Below are positions 1 through 13,100 of a DNA stretch of 64,000 nucleotides, in pieces (position 1 is the stretch's first letter; each line of letters opens with the position of its first letter). Where the stretch lies: the NCBI RefSeq assembly GCF_937616625.2, contig NC_065572.1:54981653-55045652 (forward strand), given 5' to 3'. A model generated the notes under the pieces. The model did no database searches, was not told the origin of the DNA, and saw only the letters and a program-made list of their open reading frames with translations. Position numbers and translations under genes: made by a program. Source of the stretch: Mercurialis annua. Taxonomy: Eukaryota > Streptophyta > Magnoliopsida > Malpighiales > Euphorbiaceae.

Positions 1-260
1 CTTTTTTTAACACAAAGAAGATCAACTTCTTCGATCGCCTTATGCTTCTTATATTATTAGCTAGTATTAAAACGATTCTCCTAATCATACATACTTTTAT
101 AGTTCCACAGTTTAACATACACTTGGGGTGTGTACTCTCACTGCTTGGTCTACTTCTTGTAATCATCTGCTACTTGTAAATGACAGACGATGCTTTACTC
201 TAACCATATATCTAAAACTTTTTACAAGTTTTTAGTCGTCTATTGTCTTTCACTTTACTC

Positions 261-535
261 TAATATCTCATATACATGATTAGTAAAACATAATCATCAG
301 TCAACATCATACTAGTCTTAATGTACTATTAAGACTAGGGATAGATAGAATATAATTCTTTTTTAAAACCTAAGGGTTTTACTATCAAGTCACATACTTG
401 ATGACCTTAGAAAGAATTAACCATTCAAGTATTTTAATCATAATATAAAATGATAAAAACTGCCAATCAATAAATAACAAAATGATAAAGTCAATACATG
501 GTCAAACATGATTGACCTAGTGCATATCACTAACA
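261..535 (+). repeat. Right end of a probable Ty1/copia LTR (fragment)
   Basis: This stretch is nearly identical to 60926-61201, the right end of the solo LTR at 59669-61201, and stops at the same terminal bases (CACTAACA). The left part of that LTR does not match positions 1-260, so only a fragment or a recombined copy is present. Nothing else is recognised in 1-260. Confidence 0.75.
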
Positions 536-3500
536 TTATTTTCTGCTAAAATTGGTTCAATCTTTTCTAGACTGGAAACTCGTTGTCCCGTACTTTCTAA
601 ATGGTCTGGGCCTCATGCCCCCTATTGTCTAGATGGTGGTGGAAACCCCGAATGCCGCAATATTTGGATGGTGAGGACTTTGATGCACCCTGCTATCTGG
701 ATTTCTGTCTCCGGATAGCGGAGGCATGTTGCCTATTATGGGATCTTCTAGTAGTGGAGGCCTGGTACCTATTGGAGGTGTGAGGTCTTTGATGCCCCCG
801 ACTATCCGGATTTCTGTCTCTAGATAGTGGAGGCATGTCGTCTATTCTATATGGTGGAGCTTGGTTGCCCCTATTGTCTATTTATTAAGGACTTTGATGC
901 CCCCCCTACTATCTGGATTTCCGTCTCTGGATAGCGGAGGTATGTAACCTATTCTGATTCTAGAATTGAAGGCCCAACACCTGTTCTGATTCTGGAATTG
1001 GAGGCCCGACGCCTGTTTTGATTCTGGAATTAAAGGCCCGATGTCTGTTCTGATTATGGAATTGGAGTCCCAACGCCTATAATGATTCTGGAATTGGAGG
1101 CTTAACGCCTCTTCTTGATTAGAGATGTATTATGGGGGTAAAGGCTCGTCGCCTGTGGATAGCGGAAGCATGTCGACTATTCTTATTTGAGCTATAAATT
1201 TTGCGAGAATTTGCCCCACTTTTTATTTTTCTGATAGAATTTGACATGCTGGTTGCTTCTAGACTCTGTATTGCCCCCTCATTGAAGCATTCAGTTTTCT
1301 GGATGGGGACTCGATGATTGAATAAAGAATTTTGTTGTTTTGCTTGTCTATTCCGGACTCTACTGTTTGACCCTGGCAGGACTCGTCTGTTCGTTTCTAT
1401 ATCAATCAGGCGCATTTAAACATTTATATGGTGCGACTGGAAAATGCATAAGAATATTTTTGAATTGCAGAATTTATCAATAGATATTTTTGTCCCATTG
1501 TCTTATGGATTATGCTTCTAGAATTTATGGTCATTTTCCTGTTCTTTCTAGGTACATGTGATGATCAATAATCAATATGCATGCCTAATAAAAGATCTAT
1601 ATTACTGGCTATTGAATATCTGGTACATTAATTGAGATACTTTCTATTTCAAGTGATTATACCCCTATCGTGAATTTAGTTCTTTCAGAATTCCATTATT
1701 GACTATTTTGCCTCTCTCTTGCTCTTGTTTCGTAAGACTTTGTAGCATTATTTCTAATCCCTATAGGACTTTTTTTTATATCTTTCTCTTGTTATTTAGA
1801 TTATTCTACTCTAAGATGGTCATCTGGGCATTTAAGTCTTTTACACAATTGGTAGGAGACGTTTCCTTTTCTATTTCTTTTTCTTTTTCTCTTTTTGTTT
1901 ATGACGACCTTTTTAATATTGAATTCGAGTGTCATCCTCTTTCTTTTTAGGATATTTTATTCGCCTTATATTTTTTGGTCGAGAGGTTCTTGTGGATTCT
2001 TTCAACAGGTTGTTACCGTCCTTTTTAAGACGGTCTATTCGTTTGTAATTTCACTCCCTCGCATTTCAAGCGTAGAACCTATTGAAATAAAATTATCTAT
2101 GGACTTTGATTTTATCATTTTCCTGTACGAGACATTGAATGTGCTGGTTATATATAGCTCGATTCTATCACTCATGCATGTATGGCGATTGAAAATAACA
2201 TGCCCGTTAGTCAAGACATCACATAAATGAGCAGAATTAAGAGTTCATCATCGACTCTGAACTTGAATGCATCAGATAAATAAATTGTTCAAAAATGTTC
2301 AAAGCAGAAATGGGAATGCTAGAAGTCTTGGCTCAGAACTTTGAACGCCTCAAACGTGGGCTGGGTCATCACATTCGAAGGGTGCCAAGTCTGCGATAGA
2401 GTCTTCCTCAAAATTCTGCTGCTCCATTCGGTTGTTCTGAAATAATTTCCATTATGCTTGTCCTTTTTTGATAGCTGGAACCTTTCGTTGTTCCATTCGG
2501 TTGCTTTGAAAAGCTGAAACCTCTATTGTGCAGACTGGTTGAAACCTTCATCATTCCATTTTGCTGTCCTGGGTCATTGAAACTTCTATTGTTCCATTCG
2601 ATTGTTCTAAAAATCTAAAACCACCATTGTTCCCCTTGATTGCTCTGAGAGTCATCGGATTGAACTCCAATGTCATTCCGCGCACCATGCTCAGAAATCT
2701 TGGTTCCATCCTTCGATCTAGATATCGTGTTAGTCGAGCTTTTTGAAGATCACGATGCTTAATGGATGTCTCGTGATTGATTATCTTCTGAACTTATGGT
2801 CTGAGTACATTGCGTTTGATCGTCATAATAATGCCCCCGAGCTTAGCGAAATGTGTTGCATTGTCGTGATTAATTAACTTCTAGACTTCTGGTTTGAATG
2901 CATTGTGTTTAATCGACATTATGCCCATAAGCTTAGTGGAATGTATGGCATTGAAGATGATGAGGTTGTCATTTGTAAACTAGCTTTGACAAGTTCTCCT
3001 TTGAAAATCTTGACTGCAGATTGTACCTCCTTTGTTAATTCTGAAATGCTGGTTGAACTGTGGTTAGCACTTTCTGGGTTGATTCCGACATTTCGGCTGA
3101 GCTGACTGATCCGAAGCTTCTACTAGATTAATATTTTCTAGGTGACTAGTTGCTTAACCGTCCATCTGGATTTTTATATTACTGATACTGCAGTCGTAGA
3201 AGACTTTCTTCATTGTTTGCTGATTCGTCGGGTTGTCTGGATCGCCGATGCTGGAGTTGTAGAAGACTTGATAGAAACCCTTTTTTGATTCATCGAATGT
3301 CTGCATCGCGATGCTGGAGTTGTAATAGACTTGGTATAGACCTTATCTAGTCCTTCGGCTGTCTGGATCACCGATACTGGAGTGATGGGGGACTAGGTGG
3401 GCTGGTTGCTTGACATTCTGGATGTTGGCTAGGTACCCAATAGAGTAGTCAGTAGAATGGATGCAAGACAACTAGTCAGTGTATGATGCATGTATGCGGC

Positions 3501-4575
3501 TGCATCCACAAGGGGTTAGTATATGATGTACAATATTCTAGATGCATCAGATGCGTGATATCCATGATACGGTATGTAGGGTTAGTTAACACATAGCACG
3601 TAGCACGTAACATTTAACACATATAACAGTTGATATCATAGAGACACATTGTTCCTTCCAACCTTATTTCTCCACAAACGTGTTCCGGGCGAGGTTTCAT
3701 TCCTAGGATTTTTGGTATGGACCTTTGCATCGCAACGCTAAGGTCGATGTGTACCTGCATGCTCTCTTCTAGCAGTCCTAAAACAGACAAGTGGTAGTAG
3801 TCAATGTAAGAATTGTTTGTCCCCTTAATTGGAAGGTGTTCAAACATAGAAAAGAGGTATATTTAGCGGTCCATTGAAAGAAAATCTAGAAAACAATTGA
3901 GTCAGACAGCTAGTCAAGTAAACGGACTATCACTTGACTAGACTAGATATTAGAGGTTTGACCAAGTAAATGGACTTTACTTGATCGGATCAGGTATTTA
4001 AGTCTAGCCTAACAGGGTGTTTTTGAATACTAAAAAGTTGCAGGCCTGACCTAAGATTGAGATTGAAATGGGAATTTTTGATAAACAGATTCAGAATCCT
4101 TACATTGACATTGTGCCTCAAATACAAACACTATATTGGGTATTTTCCTAGAGGGTAGTGTCTAAGATAAAATGCATGTAGGCTAAGTCGATGGGTTTTG
4201 GTAGTAACCGGTTTAAGGTCCCCGCAGACAAATATACCTTTGATGGGTCTCCTCAATCACGAGTACAAGCGACCGAGGTACTGGGCTGTGAGTGATGCTA
4301 CTCTGCATAAGAAGATCCGGATGTTGGAGTTGCAATGTCAGAACGTGAGATCGGTTATGAGCATCGTGGCTGATAAAGGGACTCTTAGAGAGTAGGTGAG
4401 AAGAGAAATTTCTAATGTTATGCAACAGGTGCGCATATGTCCGGTAAATTAGTACGACCAATAAGAGGCAAGTCGTGCGATTATGTCCATGGCAATTTTC
4501 TTTGAAAATAATTCTGAAAACGTTTTTGAGTCATGTTTTGAAAAACAGTTTTATCATCCCTAGTGTAGTCGCCAC
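536..4575. repeat. Non-coding region with several degenerate tandem arrays, possibly retroelement internal DNA
   Basis: No convincing gene. Visible arrays: about 600-930 (three roughly 105-bp units, each with a 'gactttgatgc' start and 'ggaggcatgt' end), about 950-1110 (four to five roughly 41-bp units built on 'ttctggaattggaggcc'), 2430-2640 (units around 'ttgttccattcg'), 2750-2940 (two units of about 105 bp) and 3170-3400 (about four units of about 65 bp around 'gatgctggagttgtag'). It abuts the LTR at 4576. Variable tandem repeats are known between pol and the 3' LTR of Tat/Ogre elements, so this may be such a region. A 65-codon open stretch at 4198-4395 has no recognised family. Confidence 0.45.
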
Positions 4576-6870
4576 TATGAGCAGAGCGACTGTTTAAGGC
4601 CCCACTGGCTTAGATATATGGTTGACTTTGATTCTCGAAAGGTTTGAAAATTATGGAGTCACTGCCTAGCTCGGCCAGGAAATACCTTTTCTACCGACTA
4701 GATAACCTCACTCGCTTATGGGTGAGATTATCGTACATCAGACCAAAAAACAGGGTTTGTGAATATTTTACCGAAACTCTTGTACTTGTCTCATCGATCA
4801 TATTTTTTTTACATGACATATCTCTCATCTCAACAATCATGCAATTCACTAGATATAATGCTGGAAATATAAACACGTTTGAAAGTGGTAAACACGTATG
4901 ACGCGCATATGACTCGATCTATGACTGACATGTGAGACATGTAGCATGTACACCTAAACATTCATCTATTCCTGGTGGTTTCTATCACGTATCAGACAAT
5001 AGTGGGTCTTTACCATTTTGCATGCATAAAACCTAAAACCAGATGTACAAGTGAGGTTGAATTTATTTTTAGTCATCTTGAATGCCTAAACAACCACTAA
5101 TTATATTTTCATGGTAATCTTATGTTTTCTGCTAGGCTTGCTGGATTTACTCAGTTAACGTGATTAGGTTCATTAGCCTGTTAATACTGGATGCTTTGGA
5201 AAGCGATAAACAATTTAAATATGCCCATACACAGTTGATATACATACAAAGTTAGAAATACTTTTTAACCTTGTAAACCCGGAGTGCCAGGCACTCATCT
5301 ATCGTTTGGCAGTTTATGAGGTCAAAATCTATCTTTGGTTAGAGCATGCAAGTTCTTTGTCTCGTTGATACGGTTCTACTGGTTTAACTGGGGTCAATTC
5401 CGAGTTCAGACGAACCCGGATTCGCGTTTGAAATATTATGGTTTCGTCGGACTTGGGCTTCGAGGTTTGTATGACATGGAAGATTACATATTTAAGCTTC
5501 AAGACCATTAAAGATTACAAATATGTTCTACAACTAAATACAAGTCTGTGGGCTCAAACAGGGCCCAATTTCGAGTTCAAACGAACCCAAAAACACAAAA
5601 ATACGATTGAACTACGTAACAAAGATCTGGAAAAGGTTTGGGAGGAAGAATAGGCACCACCATGACGCCATGGTAGGGGGGCGGCGGTGCCGTCATCTCT
5701 AGGTCGCTGGGACTCGTCGTTTCGGTTCTGTTTTCATGAAAACATGCTAAAAAACCATCAAAACGCAAAGGAAAACATTCCAAAACATATTTGGATCTAA
5801 AATGATACATGTTTCTAAAATCAAATTAAACACCATAGATACATGTTTCTAAAATGATTTCATGGCAATCATGGAAAAACAGCTAAAAACACAACAAGCA
5901 CGGCAATCATGAAATTACGTTATAAACGTACACTCTAAGCGTCTGGACTAAAAAGTATCCACATGTGATTATACCAGCACATATAAAGAGCCTATATACA
6001 TGTTTCTAAGGCAACCATATTGAGAATTTAAAGGCACGGCAATCATGGCAAAACAGTTTATATCACAAACACAGTTTTAGGTGATTTCATAGCAACACAA
6101 CCTAGCATGCGTTCTAACAAGTCAAATTAACAATTCTAAGCTATATGAAATAAAAAGTGATGAGGGAATGTACTAGATCCTCAGATTGAAACGTTTTAGT
6201 TTAGTTTGATCAACTAGTGTGTGTGTGTGGGATGGAATGGTTCGGCCACTACTATATTTTCTAGGATTTATTGTCTGTTTTGTATATCACCGATTTGACC
6301 TTTAGCTAGACTGTCCTAGTGTTCTATATATAGAAGTTAGATTATGGGGGTGTTAGCGAGAGTCTATGTTTTGCTAGGATTCTGTTAACTAAAGTTGTAG
6401 ATGTACATGGAAAGTGAAAGAGTGTATAGAATTTTAAGATTAAGATTAGTTTTTACTATTATTAATAGGATTAATTAATTAAAATTCGGATTTTATCTTT
6501 CATACTAAGCAAAAAGGGGCACTAAAAGTTTATTTTGGTGTATAGAAATATCAAAAATGACTTATGGGACCGTAACAGTTTGAGTATGGTTAATTTTAGT
6601 CCGTCAAACTTATAAATTGGTCCATAAACTTCAAAAACATTATAATTAGTCCAATTCTAGACTTACATCACAATCTCTTTGGATTTTATAGGCAATTTGC
6701 AGCTAATTACGTTTTAATTCCTGAAGTTTACAATTGTGCACAGAGCTGACTAGTTTGAATCCAACTAAGCGGATTACAAACTCGTAAGCTGGATAAATTT
6801 CTCTGGAAATCATCATTAGACGTTTTAGTCTCTTATCACTTTTTACCTGTACGGTAAATAGGTGTCTACA
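4576..6870 (+). repeat. Tat/Ogre-like Ty3 LTR, copy 1
   Basis: Homologous along its length to 22466-24930. Shared landmarks are 'tttgaaaa-tggagtc' near the start, 'gacgcgcatatgactcgatct' in the middle, and 'cttatcactttttacctgt' then 'aataggtgtctaca' at the end. The 'gagtcgcc' start motif and 'gtgtctaca' end resemble long Tat/Ogre-type LTRs as I remember them. The right end (TACA) is clear. The left end is approximate, because homology begins near 'tgagcagagcg'. No second LTR of this insertion is in the window, so it is a solo LTR or the 3' LTR of an element whose 5' part lies upstream. Confidence 0.6.
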
Positions 6871-7652
6871 TTAACATTGAGTTTATGTTTAGTTTATATC
6901 TAGTTCACAGTATTTATTTAATTAGGCTAAATTTAAATTTGTAATCAGTTTGATAAAAAAATTATTTTAGATTATTTACTTTAAGTTGATATTCACTTTA
7001 TATTGAGTTTAAGTTCAGTTTACACTAACTGCAACAAGTCCGACCACGAACCGCCACGTATCCGACCAAGACCACTTCAGATTTGACCACCCGACCACCA
7101 CTAGCCCGAGTATCGGCCCCATTTACCAATATCGACACGTGGAAACATTTAATTAGTCTTATTCATGCATTCACATGTATTAATAGAGAAGGTAATATAT
7201 CAAATATTAACCGCAATAAGCATTTTGCTTAGGCCAAAGCACATGATCATTTACAAAGAGGTCAAGGGTTCACCCTCATAAATAGCAAAATAGTATTTTA
7301 TTAAATCTTTTAATATTTAGCCGTTGTTGGTCCGACCATCACTGTCGGCAGGACCACTAATCATAGTCATTCAGTCCATAAACCATTGATAGTTCAGCCA
7401 CCAACCACTGGCCACTGGCGGTCCGACTATTGACCTTGACGGTTTGTCCACCGGCGACCGACAGTCCGACCCCAATGGTCTGATTCCAAATGTTCGACCC
7501 CAATGAACTGGTCCAACCAATCTCATATTTATTCTAATCTCTAAGTGGAATTATAAAAGAAATAAAATAATCTTTTAGGCACATATACAAAAAAGTTTTA
7601 AAATATGAGAGATTATTATTAAAAAAAATTATGAGTCCCTACATAAAAGCTT
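6871..7652. other. Intergenic DNA with a CCGACCA-rich stretch
   Basis: No gene seen. Between about 7035 and 7510 the motif CCGACCA or its complement recurs many times with irregular spacing, looking like a decayed short-period repeat. Confidence 0.4.
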
Positions 7653-8055
7653 GGTAAAAGGTACATAAAAACTCTCAATTTTTCCTCAAAAGTATAGATC
7701 AGCCCTTTTATTTTTTTAGGCATAATTAAGCCCTCGTGCTTTTAAAATTGAACAATTAAACCCTCATTGTTTTAAAATCGAACAAATAAACCTTTTTAAC
7801 TTACTTTTTGGACACTTACCCCCTCAAATTTTCGATAAATATTTTAAACATTTAAATTATTTTTGAACTATTTTCCTATATGATTATAAGAGACATGTCA
7901 GTCATTAAGGATTGTTTTTATGGTGTTGGATAAAAGGGGTTAATATTTGTTCTATTTGAAAATAAAGAGGCCTTAATTATAACCAGAAAAAGTAAAAGGG
8001 CTGATCAATACTTTTGTAAAAACTACGAGGGTCTATTTTTTTCGTAGCTTTAGCC
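7653..8055. mobile_element. MULE-type MITE with long TIRs
   Basis: The ends are inverted copies: 'aaaagtatagatcagccc' near the left pairs with 'gggctgatcaatactttt' near the right, and homology continues outward to the tips. The flanking 9-mers are taaaagctt and taaaatttt (7 of 9 identical), consistent with a diverged 9-bp TSD. No coding capacity. It ends about 300 bp upstream of the Y3IP1 start codon. Confidence 0.6.
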
Positions 8056-8362
8056 TAAAATTTTCAAAAATTTAGTGGTAAGGTGTATTGGGTCAGAAAA
8101 CAATTTGGGCTGGGCTAGATAGTTGAAGTAGAGTCTAAAACAAAGAAATGAAAATGGAAAAACTGATCTGCTATAGTGACCACGAAAATTATTGAACAGC
8201 TTTCACATCTTCTTCAGTCACATAGAACTCTCTCTACATTGCAAATCTATCACATGAACACCAAATAAAATGCTCACAAACATGTCAATTAACTAACCAA
8301 TCCTTACCCTCAACATTGTACAAACTGTCTTTTAAAAAAAAGATTTATATAAGCTTACAGTG

Positions 8363-11300
8363 ATGATGACAATGGCTTTACAACTTCATCATTTTCCATT
8401 ACTTTATTCATCTTCTTCATATTCTGTAGATACCCGTTTCCATTTTGGATACTATAATCATCAAAAACTATGTTCAAGAACAAGATTGAGTAGTTTGTGC
8501 TTACATGGTAACAGTAATGGAAGGTGGAGAAGGAAGAGGAAGAAGAGTGGGTTGTTCGTTGGTAGAGAAGACATTGAACTGCGCGTCTTAGACGACGAAG
8601 ATGATGAAGAAGATGAGGATGAAGATGAGGAAGATGCGCCACCTCCTTCACCGGAAGAGCTTCAATACATTGAAGAAATTAAAAGGGTACTTTTTTTTTT
8701 TTGTATTTTATGTTCGAGTGTTTATTTCATGCAATCATTTTTACAACAAACTAATAAGTATTTATCATTTGCGATCGAAAATCTTTAATTATTGTATATT
8801 TTTTTATCATTAAATATTCCAGAGTCGTATGAAATCGGCACGCATCATTGTTTTGTTACACAAATGATATGACGTATAATTTTCCTTTGTATTTTCATTG
8901 AAGTAGATAATGTGTATTTTGTTAATGTTTTCTGTTAGGTGTTGAATCTTCTCAAGAAAAATAGAGACATGATGTTTAATGAGGTAATGGGGCTTTATTT
9001 AAATTTTTAGTTCTCAATTTATGTTTAAACTATGCATACATACTTTGGATTGTATTGATTTGTGAGTTCTATTAGTATTAATCATGAAGTACTTTTAGTT
9101 TGAATTGTCAATTGCTCTGTTTAAAAGTGTGTAAATTGTTCTATTTGCTCTTCAAGATGGTCTGAGAATGCATTAACTTTGAAATCTATTAAGTCAATAT
9201 ATTTGGAGAAGTTGCTACAATTTAATTCTTACGAAAACATAAAATTCATTTTAAAAGTAATGAAACCGTGCCATTTTCAGAGTCAGGTGTTTCATTTCTA
9301 TATTCAGAAGTGCTTCTAATACTCCGAAACTCTATATTTATAACTTATTCTTATACTAAAAGATATGGTTTCAGAGTTTCTTGTTTCTGCAGTTTTGGTT
9401 TCTGTGTGAAATAGGTACTGAGTATAGCTATTTTGTGTTACCTTTTTATTTGCTCTTTCGTGCTTGCTATTTCAATTTTAATTTCCTAAACTAAAACAAT
9501 GTGTTCTATATATCGGAGTTAATGCAATCACTAAGTTCTTTCATTTTTTAATTTATTTTTAGGTTAAGTTGACAATAGCGATTGAGGACCCCCGAGAAGT
9601 TGAGAGAAGGAGGCTACTTGGCATCGAAGATCTTGATGCCCCCACCAGAGAGGACTTGGCTGAAGCTCTAGAACAAGTAAGTTTCTATATTTGTAACCAT
9701 TCCATGCTTATGTCAAGTCTCACATGATTCACTCTAAATCTGAACATGTGGATGAACTAATATCTTAATTCAGTTGCACAATTAATAACTTTTTGTTTAA
9801 TTTTTATTTCTGCTTATGCTAACGAAACCTTGATACTGCCTAGAGATAATCCAGTTCTGGTTCTAGAGATAAAATACATGATTGAATAATTGGAAAGAGT
9901 CACATTGTACTAACTTCAGCGTAAAAGCTAATATGCTTAGATTTTGTTGTAATTTTCATGTTTCTCACTCATAAGCTAGGACATCAAAATCCTATGTGTT
10001 GCAAGTGCTTTGTGGAAGTGAATAGTGATCGGCTGGGCGCTATTGTAATTCTCTGCTTGCTACTTTTTTTTTCTGATTCTGAAATAGATCATCGAGTAGA
10101 AAGGAACCAGATATTTCCAAAAGTGATGATAGTTCTTGTTTATGACTGTAAAATAGGTTTGCTGTTCTGAAAGAACCTTGATATTTATAAATTATCCTCA
10201 AGGTCTTGGTGCTTATTAGGAAGTACTTAGAGAGTCAGAGTATTGAACAAGGAAATTGTTATATTACACTGACCAGTTTTATGTCTAGTAGAATGAGGAT
10301 CAAATTAAGAGATAAGTGGAAAAGTTAGAATAAGCGTAATGCTTTTAATTTTATTCACCGAAGAGTGCCAATGGCAATGAGAAAAAGGACAGTGGATTAT
10401 CGTTGGTATGTGTAATGGGTTAACATCCGGCTCCAAAAACGGATGTGCCATCAACTGGTTGGGAAATATGTGTGTTCCTTAGTCATATGTGAACCCCTTC
10501 AAAATATTCTACACTTTGCTAGGGCTTATTTGGAAGTAACTAAATATTTTGCTCCAGTTTACAGAAAGTTAAAGCATACTATCCCAACTAAGTTAAATCA
10601 ATTCTATGCTTTCTGGGCCCTCCTTTGTTTTGATTTTCTAAAATGTTAACTAAAAAGGGAACATAGTATTCCATTAGTAATAAGGACTACTAGAAATGAT
10701 GTTCAACTTGCCTGGCCCTTCTAAAAGAATCTGGAGAATTATTGGTCTTTCCCCTCTCTAAGATTCGGGCGCATGCATTGTAGAGCACTTAGCACAATTA
10801 GTAAGCAAGAGCTTTGATGTCCTCGATCTAGTATAGTGAATAAAGCTGAAAATATCACATGAGAGGAAAAACATAAGACATGAAGAAGTTAGGAAGTCAA
10901 ATACATATGCTGATATAATCAAAACGCAAGCATGATGCTAATGAATGGCGAAATTATTATGCCCGATGTCATTTCTTTTCCAGTTCTGCCTTTTCATTTC
11001 ATTTAAAGCAGTCCAATCACCTGCACACCCCACGGAAAAGGAATGAAAATATTATAATTTAGATTGACAAAAATATACGTTCCATCTTCGTGTGTTTTTC
11101 TCGATATGCCAATGTATATAGTAGCATATAAAACGGGTGAATAAATTAATAGATAATCCACATTTAAAATTTGAATGAGTTTACAAGTTGAGTGTGGTTA
11201 TAAGTTCTGTTACCATATCTCCATGTTGGGATTTAAAACCTTTTGTCATATCCTGGAAGTATTAGATTTGTTTTCTTTATATGTAAACAATCAAGTTGTT

Positions 11301-13100
11301 TCTATTTATTTCTTTTACTGTTATTCTGTAATGTAGGTGAATGAAGGTAAAGTCCCGAGAAATCGTGTTGCACTAAAAATGCTAGCAGAGGAAATGACGG
11401 TTTGGCCTAATTTAGAGGTAATATATGACATTAATGATGTTAGAAATGCTATGATTTGAATTTCTTCTTGTTAGCTTATTTCATTACTATAACTTTAAAA
11501 ACGACAACAACTTACGTCAAAATGTTCTGTTTCCATTTAAAAGACTTATTAATACTTATTCTGATGAGACTATCATAGATACTCTGCGTCTCTGAAACTG
11601 CTTTAGTACTAACGCGTCGAATTGCTTCAGAGTTCATTCATCAACTACATTATGATAAACTTTAAGCTAACTCAAAGTCCCCATTTTCTCTGTGGCATGG
11701 TTTTTATGATTACAACATTTGTTATCTAACTTGTACACCATTTGTCGAACAACAGGTAGCAATCGGGTTGACGAAACTTCTTTTTTTTTTTTATTCATTT
11801 GGACTATGTTTTGACATTATGATAATAGAAATCTCCTTGTACATGTGATGATTATAAAGGGCAACTCATTATAGCAGTTGAAAAAATATAATCCTTAGGC
11901 AAGAATATAAAGCAATATTCAGTAGGCCATGTAGAGAGAATGCAAACAGAATTTGTCCTGCCATTTGTTGTTAAGAGAATAATATGGTGTTTTTTCTGCA
12001 TCTGTTCCGCCTAAATAGTTCTAAATTGAGGCTTTGACACATAAATTTCTCACGGAAAGTGGCCAATTAAGATTTTAATTTATGTTGTTGATTTTAGCTA
12101 GCTTTGTATTGTTATATATATAGTGTTTTTACAAAAGAGTGCTGTGTCCCCCTTATTGATTCTACCATGTAGACGCCATTTATCTTTCGTTTATCTCATA
12201 TTCTGGATTTCAAAACTGTTGATGTGTTTTTCAATAGTAATTTTGCATTTTTCGACAATGAGTTGAACATGTTAACCCATCTCCTTGGTAGAATTTTGTT
12301 GACATCAAGGTTTTAGAAGTCTTGTATGTACATCCCTTCTCCCATGTTAAAGAAAATTAGGAGCAATTACCAATTGTTCAATTTCTCCAAGCTTCCTCTT
12401 GTTCTTATCTTTAACTTTCCAACATTTTTAATGATTTGGTTCTAAATTATACTCAATATCGTTTTCTGAAATTATTGTACGGAACATGTGCTGATGTTGT
12501 AATTTATTATATAATTCATACGAGATATGTTTATTGAACAGGTTGAAATAAAAAAGACCAAGCCAAAGAAATCCCTATATGCAAAAGTAACCGACATTGG
12601 TGTAGATCCTCGAGAAGCTGCTAAAAGATTGAACGTCGATTGGGACTCAGCTGCAGAGATTGAAGAGGTTGACAAAAGCAATGAAACGGAAGTGCCTGCA
12701 GTTTTGGTTTGTTCTCTTCTTTAATTAGTTTAACGCTTTTCATCGACATTTCCTGGTTATATATGCAGTATTTATGTCCTAGTTGGCTTTCTTGGTTATA
12801 CAGTTGCTCTTACAGTTAGAAATAGCTAATCTAACATTAAACATTGATGATTAAGAAAATGAGGAGGAAGGCGGTAAGTTATAAATATATAGTTTTGGAG
12901 TTTCGTGAACATTTCTAGAAACATAAATGAAACGTCGAAATGTAGGATTCAAAAAGTTCTTGTATAATACAGTTAGTGACTGATGAAGTTATAACCAAAA
13001 TCTCGTGCAGGGTTATGGAGCGTTATACTTGGTGTCGGCTTTCCCGGTTATCATCGGTATTTCAGTAGTATTAATTTTATTCTATAATTCTCTTCAGTAG
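8363..13100 (+). CDS. Y3IP1: Ycf3-interacting protein 1 (Y3IP1), chloroplast photosystem I assembly factor, 6 exons
   Basis: Exons are 8363-8686, 8939-8983, 9563-9676, 11337-11417, 12542-12706 and 13011-13100 (stop TAG). All introns are GT-AG and phase 0, giving 272 residues. Residues 1 to about 60 are Ser/Arg-rich, like a plastid transit peptide. Residues 77-91 are almost all Asp/Glu. The conserved core includes EDPREVERRRLLGIEDLDAP, NEGKVPRNRVALKMLAEEM and DPREAAKRLNVDWDSAAEI. A hydrophobic segment at about 246-268, ending in FYNSLQ, is a probable thylakoid membrane anchor. These features match my memory of plant Y3IP1 (Arabidopsis At5g44650, similar length). The family works with plastid-encoded Ycf3 in photosystem I assembly. 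I chose the first ATG of a cluster (8363, 8366, 8372); a start at 8372 is possible. No stop, frameshift or splice defect is seen, so the gene is probably functional. Confidence 0.88.
8738..8880. mobile_element. Degenerate MITE in Y3IP1 intron 1
   Basis: This intron segment resembles 19800-19945 in order and sequence: 'catttgcgat', an AT-rich centre with 'tttttttatcatt', then a 'gttgcacgaatgacatg'-like end. It is probably an old copy of the same small element, inserted in the intron and not affecting the exons. Confidence 0.45.

Noticed and set aside
8341..8355. TATA-like tatataag before the Y3IP1 start codon
   Set aside because: Only about 10 bp from the ATG, too close to be a core promoter TATA box unless the leader is nearly absent.
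8355..8651. 98-codon ORF opposite Y3IP1 exon 1
   Set aside because: Antisense shadow caused by the acidic codon run; no independent support.
9958..10649. Small ORFs in Y3IP1 intron 3
   Set aside because: Lie in a spliced intron, no protein family, composition as in intron DNA.
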